DNA of 64,000 nucleotides from VAXT01 sp963774625 (GTDB lineage Bacteria > Actinomycetota > Thermoleophilia > Gaiellales > Gaiellaceae), in NCBI GenBank assembly GCA_963774625.1, contig CAVZFQ010000001.1:1-64000 (forward strand), given 5' to 3'. Position numbers and translations under genes: made by a program. Below are positions 26,145 to 33,904 of this stretch, one piece after another; the first letter of the stretch is position 1; the number at the start of each line of letters is the position of its first letter. Under the pieces are notes generated by a model that worked only from the letters and a program-made list of their open reading frames with translations, searched no databases and was not told the DNA's origin.

Positions 26145-27129
26145 TCAGGTCGATCCGGTCCGTGCTGCAGTCTCCCGGAGCCCGGTCTCGAGGTCGCGCG
26201 GCGCGTAGCCCAGCTCCCGCTCCGCCTTCACGTGGGTCGCCCAGTACGTGACCCCGTCGGACGCTCGCACGAGCTCGCGGAGGTTCGGCGGCTGGCCGAT
26301 GAGCGGTCCGATCACCCGCCCGAACGGCGCCAGCATCCGGAACACGGCCGTCGGCATCGCAAGCTTGGGCGGCGTCTTTCCCGACTGTGCGCGCGGCGAT
26401 CGCCACGGCTTGCTTCATGGTCGTCGGCTCCCCTCCGAGCACGTACGCCTCGCCAACCCGGCCGTGATCGAGGGCGAGCATGAGCCCGGCGGCGACGTCG
26501 TCGACGTGCACCGCGGTGAACCCGACCCCACCGAACGTCAGGTAGCGCAGCTTTCCGCGCTGGGCGAGCCGCAATTGCTCGCCGAGCTGCGACTCGTCGC
26601 CGGGCCCGTACACCGCCCCCGGCTGGGCCACGATCACCGGCGCGCCGCGGCCGGCCCGTTCGACCGCCAGCTGGTGAGCGGCGTACTTCGTCTCGTCGTA
26701 CGCCGATAGGAAGCCGTCCTCGCGTGGCCGCTGGTAGGTCTCGTCGACGACGCGGCCCTTCGTGTTCCCGAAGACGTTGACGGTCGAGACGTAGACGATT
26801 CGCCCCACGCCGGCCTCGGTCGCAGCGTCGAGCACGCGCTCCGTCCCGCCCACGTTCACGTCCCTCATCCGCACCGCTTCCGCCGCTGTGATCCCGATCC
26901 TGTAGTCCCCCGCCGCGTGGACTGCGGCGTCGCAGCCCTCGAGGCCTCGTCGCGATCGCCGTCTTCATCCGCCAGGTCGCCTTCGACAGAGCTCGCAGCC
27001 GAGCTCAGCGAGCGCAGCGGCCTTGGCCGGCGACCGCACAAGGGCCACGACCTCGTCCCCTCGCTGCCGTAGCGCGGCTGCGAGCGCGTTGCCGACGAAG
27101 CCGGTACCCCCGGTTAGAAAGACGCGCAA
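26145..27129 (-). CDS. NAD(P)-dependent epimerase/dehydratase (extended SDR), multiply frameshifted
   Basis: Reconstructed as about 325 residues. Rossmann motif FLTGGTGFVGNALAAAL at the start, CDAAVHAAGDYRIG (NAD-side loop), VGRIVYVSTVNVFG (Ser), SAYDETKYAAHQLAV (YxxxK catalytic pair), QPGAVYGPGD and a C-terminal NLRELVRASDGVTYWATHVK region. The frame changes near 26980, 26945 and 26380, so as given it cannot be translated whole; it is either a pseudogene or damaged by assembly errors. The TTG at 27129 starts five bases after the patatin gene's stop. It probably reduces or epimerises a hydroxyacyl, steroid-like or sugar substrate. Confidence 0.75.
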
Positions 27130-27133
27130 CGAG

Positions 27134-28939
27134 CTATCTGAGCCAGGGCAGAGCCGTGGCGATCCGCGGCAGGGCATCCTCCGCAGCTACGACCCCGTCC
27201 TCGATATAGCGCCGGCCAGCTTCCATGTTTCGCAACCCCACGCCCGCCGGGTCGAGCTTCGGCAGGATCGTGATCACCGTCGCCTCCGTGGGCTCGGGGG
27301 CGATCCCGCGCTGCATCATCTCGATCGAGCGCATCAACACTCCCAGCATCGCCGGCGGCCGTTCCTCGGCGGGGACGACGTCGACGTCGTACTCAGGATA
27401 CGGATGGCCGCTGCCGAGCTTGACGCCGACGACGATGCCGGCTCCCATCTCGGCGGCGACATTTACTGGGTAGGGATTCAGCACGCCTCCGTCGACGCAA
27501 ACGTGCGGCCCGATTCGCTGGGCCGGATAGATGCCCGGAATCGCGATGCTCGCGAGCACTGCCTGCCACACCAGACCACGGCGGAGCACGAGCTCTCGCT
27601 GGCTCACAATGTCGGCCGCGACAACTGCGAGGGGAATGTCAGTGTCCTCGAATCGAACGTCGGGGCCCCCGCTTCGCAGGTAGTTGCGCATTCCCCGATC
27701 CGACAACATGCTCGTGAACGGCATCTTGAGCCGGAAGAGATTCGGGGCGAACGAGTCGAGCTCGTCGGCGATTTCCGTCGGGCTGTCACCGCGCACCAGA
27801 AGTGCGGCCACAGCCGCGCCCACGCTCGTGCCGACGACGTAATCGAAGTCTAGGCCCGCGTTGCGCAGTACATCGATCACACCCACGTGTGCGTAGCCGC
27901 GAATGCTCCCCGCTCCTAGCGCGAGCCCAACCTTGAGCCCGGTCAGATCGCGTGCTGCCCAGCCGATCTCTCGTCCTGCGGCGGAACGCCGCGAGAGAAC
28001 ACCGGCTCGCAGCTCGTCCTGCTCGTCCGCTGACAGCTCGGACACCTCGACGACGCCGACGAGGTCAGGGCGAGGTCGCGTCGCCGCTTTCGTCCAACCG
28101 CGCACCCGCAGTGGGCCGCCCGGCGTGCCCGGAATCGGACCGCCCGACGCCTCCAGCCGGAGCTTCCGCGCGGTCGCGAGCGCGGGTGCCGACGACTCGT
28201 CCGTCAGCACGAGAATCTGGTCGAAGACATGGAAGAGCGCTTCGAAGGTCGCTGGCAACGCGCGGTGCTCGAACGCCTCGCTCTTGGGCGCAATCATCAG
28301 GTCGGCACCGACCTCGTTCGGGCCCCGCGAGGAACGCCATGGCCGTTCGCCCGAGGCGGTCGCCAGAGCGACGAGATCCTCGTTCGGGTCCTCGGCGAGA
28401 ACGAGCAGCAGCGTGCGCTCTCGCGTGTGCCACGCCACGCTGCAGGCGAGGGCGTACGCGAGCAGTGGCGGCGCGCCCGCGTCTTCGAGCAGGGTCAGAT
28501 GGCCCTCCCGCTCCCCGACGGCCAGGCGGTCCGTGCGGGCGAGCCGTTCGGCCAGGATCGTCCCCAGGTTGCGATAGATCTCCGGAAAGCTCTCCGCCAG
28601 GGACGCGAAGTCCGCCTCCGAGAGGACGATCGCCTCGAAGTCAACTCCCGCGCGAACCGTCGCCACGGCGGGTTGCCCCGTGAGGAGCGAGATCTCGCCC
28701 ACGGTCCCGCCCGGGACTATGTGCCCGACGAGGCGGTCGACTCCGTCCTGGCCTGCGATGACGACATCGGCGCTTCCGGACTGCGCGATGAAGATCTCCT
28801 TCGTGCGGTCGCCCTCGGCGACGACCGTCGCGCCTGCCGGGTACGCCCTGGTCTCCAGGCTCTCGAGGACGCGGGCCAGCTTCTCCGGAGGTAAGCCCTC
28901 GAAGATGGACAGATGGCCGGCGTGTGTTCTTCGAGGCAA
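27134..28939 (-). CDS. Patatin-like phospholipase with N-terminal cyclic-nucleotide-binding domain
   Basis: 601 residues. Residues about 10-130 form a cNMP-binding/Crp-like domain (FIAQSGSADVVIAGQDG; GGTVGEISLLTGQPAVATVRA). A middle region of about 170 residues follows, then the patatin domain: GLALGAGSIRGYAHVGVIDVL (oxyanion G-rich loop), VVGTSVGAAVAALL (catalytic Ser, about 369) and CVDGGVLNPYPV (catalytic Asp). This is the neuropathy-target-esterase-like layout (cNMP-patatin), which acts on lysophospholipids or phospholipids at membranes. It starts 16 bases after the cytochrome gene and ends four bases before the epimerase. The loop carries GAGSIRG instead of the common GGGxxRG. Confidence 0.9.
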   Translation of the reverse strand: MPRRTHAGHLSIFEGLPPEKLARVLESLETRAYPAGATVVAEGDRTKEIFIAQSGSADVVIAGQDGVDRLVGHIVPGGTVGEISLLTGQPAVATVRAGVDFEAIVLSEADFASLAESFPEIYRNLGTILAERLARTDRLAVGEREGHLTLLEDAGAPPLLAYALACSVAWHTRERTLLLVLAEDPNEDLVALATASGERPWRSSRGPNEVGADLMIAPKSEAFEHRALPATFEALFHVFDQILVLTDESSAPALATARKLRLEASGGPIPGTPGGPLRVRGWTKAATRPRPDLVGVVEVSELSADEQDELRAGVLSRRSAAGREIGWAARDLTGLKVGLALGAGSIRGYAHVGVIDVLRNAGLDFDYVVGTSVGAAVAALLVRGDSPTEIADELDSFAPNLFRLKMPFTSMLSDRGMRNYLRSGGPDVRFEDTDIPLAVVAADIVSQRELVLRRGLVWQAVLASIAIPGIYPAQRIGPHVCVDGGVLNPYPVNVAAEMGAGIVVGVKLGSGHPYPEYDVDVVPAEERPPAMLGVLMRSIEMMQRGIAPEPTEATVITILPKLDPAGVGLRNMEAGRRYIEDGVVAAEDALPRIATALPWLR

Positions 28940-28955
28940 ATTCGAGAGTCTCGGG

Positions 28956-30404
28956 TTACAGCGTCTTCAGATACTCGATGATCGCGAGCTTTTGCGCGCT
29001 CGGAAGCTGCGTGCCATAGAGGTGCCCTTCGTTGCCGTTTCCGCGCACCCGTGTGTCGTAGCGCCATCCCTCACGCCGCGCGGCGGGCCCGCTCGAGACG
29101 AAGCCGACGTTCTTCCAGTCGTAGACGTCGTAGCCGATGAAGAAGACCTCCGGCCGCTCGGCAGGGAACAGCAGCGCACGAAGAGTCGGGACGCTGCCGT
29201 TGTGCAGGTATGGAGCACGCAGCCAGATCCCCTCGAGCAGGAGGTTTGCGTATCCGTCCGTCTTGCGGAAGTGGCGAAAGCGCCAGGGCTTCCCTTTGCC
29301 GACATTGGTGTTCAGCTCGGTGACGAGGGCGGGCGTGAACGAGTCCAGGCGCTCGCGGTCGGTACCGATCTGGCCGATCGGCGTCACCTCGCCGCTGCGC
29401 GCGCCGCCGATGTCGTGACACGAGGCGCACTGCTGCTCGTAGAGCGTCTGCCCGCGGCGCGCGAGCTGCGGGTTGATGCGAGACCGCGGAAAGGCATGCG
29501 GAGGCAGGTCGAGCAGCCAGTCGGCGATCCGATTGAGCTGGTGGATGTCCATCGAGTCGTCCGTCCCGCCGACCGCTCGCGCGGCGGAGAGGTTCCGCTC
29601 GCGAAGGCTGTTGTTGTTGCCGTCCCAGTGGAGGTACGTCCCGATCCGCGTGCGCTGTTCCCAGATCGAGGGGAAGTCGACCGTGCCCACCGTGTGGTCG
29701 GCCTCCATGTCGAAGTCCGCACGCTGCTTGAGCGGATTGAACGTGTCGACGCGGCCGGGCCCGTACGGGGGGCGACTGTCGAGCCACTCGAAGTCTTCGT
29801 CCGCCTCTCGCAGCCCTTTCTGGACTTCCGGAATGACGGCGTACCGCCAGAACTGCCGGTCGAAGAACGAGAGCCTGCCGGGAAAGCGCCGCTCGATCGC
29901 CTCGAGGAGCGTGTCGGCGTTGAAGCGCTCGTCGCGCCTGACCTTGCGCAGGAACTGGATGTAGTCCCAGAGCCGCATCCGGTTGGAAGGCATCCCCAGG
30001 ACGATCTGCCGCGCTGAGCTCGGAGTGTCCCGGTATGTGCCGACATGGCAGAGCGCGCAGTTGAGGCCGAGAAGATCGATGGGCTTCTCGCGGGATGTCG
30101 TTCCGATCGGCCTGTCGCGCCCGCGCTCGTAGAGGAAGCCGAAGCGCTCGTAGCCCTTGCCGGGCCCAGGCGGAAGCAGGTCGGCGAAGACTTCCGCCAT
30201 GACGACCCACAGCTCGTACGGAATCCCCTGGAGCTCCTCGGTCCCGATCGACCCGTACTTGTACTGCTCGACGATGTTGTCGTAGACGACCGGGTCGTCG
30301 CGGGTCAGGAACGTGTAGGCCGAGACGCCGCCGGCCGCGATCAGCGCGACCAGGACGACGAGGACGATGACGAGCGCCCTCCGTCTTCTAGCCCGGCGCC
30401 CCAT
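28956..30404 (-). CDS. Membrane-anchored di-haem cytochrome c (RoxA/di-haem peroxidase-like)
   Basis: 482 residues. One N-terminal membrane anchor (ALVIVLVVLVALIAAGGVSA, about 10-29), then two haem c sites: LNCALCHVGT (about 115-120) and QQCASCHDIGG (about 323-328). The C-terminal APYLHNGSVPTLRALLFP followed by RPEVFFIG is typical of the MauG/di-haem peroxidase and RoxA (rubber oxygenase) group, where it lies near the second haem. It probably acts outside the membrane as an electron carrier, peroxidase or oxygenase. It is the first gene of the five-gene minus-strand operon and is divergent from the hydrolase at 30457 (52 bp). Confidence 0.85.
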   Translation of the reverse strand: MGRRARRRRALVIVLVVLVALIAAGGVSAYTFLTRDDPVVYDNIVEQYKYGSIGTEELQGIPYELWVVMAEVFADLLPPGPGKGYERFGFLYERGRDRPIGTTSREKPIDLLGLNCALCHVGTYRDTPSSARQIVLGMPSNRMRLWDYIQFLRKVRRDERFNADTLLEAIERRFPGRLSFFDRQFWRYAVIPEVQKGLREADEDFEWLDSRPPYGPGRVDTFNPLKQRADFDMEADHTVGTVDFPSIWEQRTRIGTYLHWDGNNNSLRERNLSAARAVGGTDDSMDIHQLNRIADWLLDLPPHAFPRSRINPQLARRGQTLYEQQCASCHDIGGARSGEVTPIGQIGTDRERLDSFTPALVTELNTNVGKGKPWRFRHFRKTDGYANLLLEGIWLRAPYLHNGSVPTLRALLFPAERPEVFFIGYDVYDWKNVGFVSSGPAARREGWRYDTRVRGNGNEGHLYGTQLPSAQKLAIIEYLKTL

Positions 30405-30456
30405 CGGCCCACTCTAGTCCGGCATCGCGACAGAGGCCATACTCTCTCGCGCTTCA

Positions 30457-31734
30457 TTGCGACTCCCGAGCAACATCACCGCGAGGCCCGACTTGTTCTG
30501 GCCGTTCGTCATCGCCGACTTCGGATTCGGGGGGGTATCCGGAGTGCTGCTGGCGCTCGGGCAGTACAACTGGGCCGAGCTCGTCATCTGGCTCGGGATA
30601 CCGCCGAACCTCTACTTTGCCGTTCCGGCCCTCTTCAACCCGGCCTTCGCAATCAGAAAGGGATACCAGCGTCCCGGCGTCGAAACGGTCTGGGCGCGCA
30701 ACGCGGGGCTCCTGATCTTCATCATCACCGGCTACCACGTCGTTGCCGCCATCGACGCTGAGCGCTTTTTGGCCGTCGCTTGGGGCACCGTCGCCGGCCG
30801 GCTCGCCGCCGGCATCTACTGGGTCATCGTCGCCAAGACCGAGCCGATGAAGTTCGAGTCCAAGGCGGCCGATGAACAGGCGGCCGGACTAAGCTCGCCG
30901 GCGATGAGGGACGGACTACACCACGCGAACGTTCAGGGCAGCGACCTCCGTTACTACCGCGTCGGGGCCGGCACGCCGGTCGTGCTTTTGCACACGCTCC
31001 GCACGCAGCTCGAGTACTTCGAGCCCCTGATCCGCGAGCTCGACCTCTCGCGGATGGAGGTATTTGCGCTCGACCTGCCCGGACACGGTGAGTCGGACGC
31101 GCCGAAGGCGGACTACACGGCCGCCTACTTCACCGACGCGGTCGAGGGGTTCCTCGAGGCATGCGACATCAACGGCGCGATCGTGGCCGGCGATTCGATC
31201 GGCGCCTCGATCGGACTGCTCATGGCGGCCCGCCAGAACCCTCGCGTCCGCGGCGTGGTCGCCGTGAACACCTACGACTACGGCCACTGGGGCGGAGTGA
31301 GACGCAACTCGCTGCTTGCGAACGTCCTCTTCACGACTCTGCTCTTGCCGGGCATCGGCGCAGTCGCAGTTCAAACCGAGATGGCCTGGCAGATCCGGCG
31401 CGTGGTGCGGAGCGGGCTCCACGATCCGGACAAGCTGCCGCCCGATCTCGTCTTCCAAATGCACCGGTGCGGCTCGCTTCTCGGGCACCCGCGCGCCTTC
31501 CGCTCCCTGTTGCTCGAATGGAAGACCTGGATCGATGCCCGCGAGCAGTACTCCGCGATCGAGGTGCCGGTGACGCTCGCCTACGGCGACGGCGATTGGG
31601 CCAAGCCCGGCGAGCGCGAGGCGAACGCTCGTGCCATCCCCGGGGCGCGCGCCATCACGATCAAGGACGCGGGCCACTTCGCGTCGCTGGACAAGCCGGA
31701 AGAAGTCGCTCAACTGATCCGCGACGCGCTCTAG
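30457..31734 (+). CDS. Membrane protein fused to an alpha/beta hydrolase
   Basis: 425 residues from a TTG start. Residues about 10-130 carry four membrane segments (FWPFVIADFGFGGVSGVLLAL, WAELVIWLGIPPNLYFAVPAL, AGLLIFIITGYHVVAA, AWGTVAGRLAAGIYWVIVA). From about 150 there is a complete alpha/beta hydrolase: VVLLHTL (oxyanion loop), VFALDLPGHGESD, VAGDSIGASIGLLMA (nucleophile Ser, about 247), AYGDGDWA (Asp) and DAGHFASLDKPEEVA (His). The catalytic triad is intact. The membrane domain tethers the enzyme to lipids or couples it to a membrane substrate. Its stop abuts the stop of the convergent nitroreductase-like gene. Confidence 0.8.
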   Translation: MRLPSNITARPDLFWPFVIADFGFGGVSGVLLALGQYNWAELVIWLGIPPNLYFAVPALFNPAFAIRKGYQRPGVETVWARNAGLLIFIITGYHVVAAIDAERFLAVAWGTVAGRLAAGIYWVIVAKTEPMKFESKAADEQAAGLSSPAMRDGLHHANVQGSDLRYYRVGAGTPVVLLHTLRTQLEYFEPLIRELDLSRMEVFALDLPGHGESDAPKADYTAAYFTDAVEGFLEACDINGAIVAGDSIGASIGLLMAARQNPRVRGVVAVNTYDYGHWGGVRRNSLLANVLFTTLLLPGIGAVAVQTEMAWQIRRVVRSGLHDPDKLPPDLVFQMHRCGSLLGHPRAFRSLLLEWKTWIDAREQYSAIEVPVTLAYGDGDWAKPGEREANARAIPGARAITIKDAGHFASLDKPEEVAQLIRDAL

Positions 31735-33126
31735 CTAGCCGGCCCCATGCCAGCGGGCGAAGTGCTCGCGGTGACGATCGGTGTACGCGCCCGGCTCGTA
31801 GAAACGGTCGTAGAACTCGAGGTCGAGGTGGTGGACGGAGAACGCCATCAACGAGCGCAGCGGCCCGAAGTGGGCCATGAAGCGGCCGTACCGGCGATAG
31901 ACGTACTCGACGTACGCCACGACTGCGTCCACGTTTTTCTGCGAGTACCGATCGATGCCCGCCTGGACTCCGGGGGTGTCCAGCCACGAGCCTGAGGAGC
32001 CGTCGTTGAAGCTTCCGTCCTCGCCGTACTTCTGCTCGATGAACGCGTGCGTGGCCTCCTCCATCGACCCGTACCAGGGCGGGCAGTACGGCTTCACCGT
32101 CACCTCGCCGTCGACCTCCAGGCCGAGCGGCTGCCGGTGGATCGGGTTCTTTCCCAGCGCGTTCATGGCCGCAGTCATCACACGTCCCCGGCGCATGAGC
32201 TTGGCTAGCGGGATGTCCTCCATCCGGAACCCCAGCACCTCCAGCCACTGGTACCGCTGCGCACCGTAATGAGGAAACCCACCGAGCCCGAGGGCCTCCG
32301 CGGCCAGATGCATGTTCTGCAGCATCAGCCCTTGCTCGACGCCGGCGAGCTCCATGATGTAGCTCTCGAAGTCCAGGATCGATCCGACGCGATAGTCGTT
32401 CGGATCGTCGTGCAGGTGGCCGCCTTTGGAGCGCATGAAGCGCTTGAGGCCGGCGGGGCGGTACCCGTTGCGCTCGTCGAAGATGCAGAAGGCCATGCCT
32501 TCGCCGAGCAGCATGAAGAGCAGGGAGAAGACGAAGGGAGTCGGATCGCTGACGAGGATGAAGTACGTCGATCCCGGTTGATTCGCCGAGAAGCGGTTGA
32601 ACGGCGGTGTGTACGGCGGGTGATCGACGATCTCCGGCCTGCGGTCGGCGACTCGAATCTTCGCCCGTTCGTAGAGCTCTACGAACTCGTGCCGCCGCGC
32701 CAGCTCTACGAGCTCGGGCAGTGACTTCTTGGGATAGTCGCGCGGGCGCCTGATCTGGAACGCGCCGTCGTCGTTGAGGACGAACAGGATCGCCGAGCCG
32801 ACGGCGTCCGGGCTCGCGATCGTGCGCGCGAACGGGCTCTCCATGATGTTCCCGCCGCCCCTCTCCGGCTCCTCGTGCCCGAACGGCTGCTCGGCGAGCG
32901 CATACCCGGTGAACCCGGAGGCGGCGAAGACGATGTACGCCTCCTCCTCCGCCGTCAGGGGAACCGGCTCGTGCGCGCTCCGATAGGAGAGCGGACCGGC
33001 CTCGATCTCCATGCCCCGGGCGAAGCGCCGGGAACGGCGCTCGACGATGGCGTCGGTCAGCGGGAACGCGTCCCGAGACTGGAAGCGCGATTTGAAGAGA
33101 GCCTCGAGAGAGTCGGTGACCGCCAC
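31735..33126 (-). CDS. Nitroreductase-like flavoprotein with long C-terminal region
   Basis: 463 residues, about twice a normal nitroreductase. The first 340 residues show the nitroreductase-like pattern: LTDAIVERRSRRFARG (FMN phosphate side), PLTAEEEAYIVFAASGFTGY and GLMLQNMHLAAEALGLGGFP (the family's conserved helix). The remaining 120 residues (WYGSMEEATHAFIEQKYGED; VEYVYRRYGRFMAHFGPLRS) have no match I can name. The start is GTG. It lies divergently next to the phosphopantetheinyl transferase/PKS operon. A redox tailoring role is possible but unproven. Confidence 0.7.
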   Translation of the reverse strand: MAVTDSLEALFKSRFQSRDAFPLTDAIVERRSRRFARGMEIEAGPLSYRSAHEPVPLTAEEEAYIVFAASGFTGYALAEQPFGHEEPERGGGNIMESPFARTIASPDAVGSAILFVLNDDGAFQIRRPRDYPKKSLPELVELARRHEFVELYERAKIRVADRRPEIVDHPPYTPPFNRFSANQPGSTYFILVSDPTPFVFSLLFMLLGEGMAFCIFDERNGYRPAGLKRFMRSKGGHLHDDPNDYRVGSILDFESYIMELAGVEQGLMLQNMHLAAEALGLGGFPHYGAQRYQWLEVLGFRMEDIPLAKLMRRGRVMTAAMNALGKNPIHRQPLGLEVDGEVTVKPYCPPWYGSMEEATHAFIEQKYGEDGSFNDGSSGSWLDTPGVQAGIDRYSQKNVDAVVAYVEYVYRRYGRFMAHFGPLRSLMAFSVHHLDLEFYDRFYEPGAYTDRHREHFARWHGAG

Positions 33127-33250
33127 GAGCGCCCATCCTATTTCTTGGGCCGCCTAACGCCGCCCAGCTCTCCTAGACGGTCTCTCCCCTCCGTCCTATG
33201 ATCGAGGCCTGGACGCGGTCGCCTCCCTCAGCACCGTCCGGCCTTGGGCC

Positions 33251-33904
33251 GTGCTCTCGACCGACGCCCTCGAGGTATTTGCCGCGCGCATCGACGTCTC
33301 CCTCGAGGCGGTCGACCCGCTCGCGGGCGTCCTCGATTCCGCGGAGCTGCAGCGAGCGGGAAGCCTTCCGGAGACGACAAGGCCCGAGTTCGTTGCCACC
33401 CGTTCGATCCTGCGGGCTCTGCTCGGCGAACGCTTGGAGATTCCAGCCGCGAAGGTCATGCTTCGAAAGAGCGAAAACGGGAAGCTTTCCGTCCCCGGCG
33501 ACGTCCTGTTCAATGTAGCCCACTCGAAAGGTCTGGCTGTCTTTGCCTTCACCCATAACCTCGAAGTCGGCGTCGACGTCGAGCTGCTCCGGCCGCTGGC
33601 CGACCTAGAGGGGGTGGCCGGACTGGCACTTGCGCCGTCCGAGGCGGCCGAGCTGGAGTTGGTTCCGGCCGGCGATCGCGCGGCGGCGTTCTTCGCCTGC
33701 TGGACGCGCAAGGAGGCTTACCTGAAGGCGAGCGGAAACGGTCTCGGCTCGCCCCGGGACGTGGCCGTCACGCTCCGGCCCGGTGCTCCAGAGCGGCTCG
33801 TCTCCGTCCAGGGCGCGCCGACCGAGCCAGATCGCTGGGAGCTCAGGTCCTTCGAGCCCGCGTCCGGCTATGTCGGGGCCGTTGCCCTCGAGCGCGCCGC
33901 ATGA
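33251..33904 (+). CDS. 4'-Phosphopantetheinyl transferase (Sfp type)
   Basis: About 217 residues. It carries the three Sfp-family blocks: LFNVAHSKGLAVFAF (P1), VGVDVELLRP (Mg-binding Asp/Glu) and FFACWTRKEAYLKASGNGLG (WxxKEAxxK), in the usual order and spacing. The enzyme moves phosphopantetheine from CoA to acyl carrier protein, so it would activate the ACP of the next gene. Its stop codon overlaps the polyketide synthase start (ATGA), showing translational coupling. GTG at 33251 is the first start in frame that fits; upstream codons in frame could extend the N-terminus if a rare start is used. Confidence 0.9.
   Translation: MLSTDALEVFAARIDVSLEAVDPLAGVLDSAELQRAGSLPETTRPEFVATRSILRALLGERLEIPAAKVMLRKSENGKLSVPGDVLFNVAHSKGLAVFAFTHNLEVGVDVELLRPLADLEGVAGLALAPSEAAELELVPAGDRAAAFFACWTRKEAYLKASGNGLGSPRDVAVTLRPGAPERLVSVQGAPTEPDRWELRSFEPASGYVGAVALERAA

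Noticed and set aside
28680..30017. 445-residue plus-strand frame opposite cytochrome c and patatin
   Set aside because: No motif; both minus-strand genes carry intact haem and catalytic motifs.
31661..33136. 491-residue minus-strand frame overlapping the nitroreductase-like gene
   Set aside because: Arg-rich shadow in another frame of the same strand; the frame used shows the family helices.
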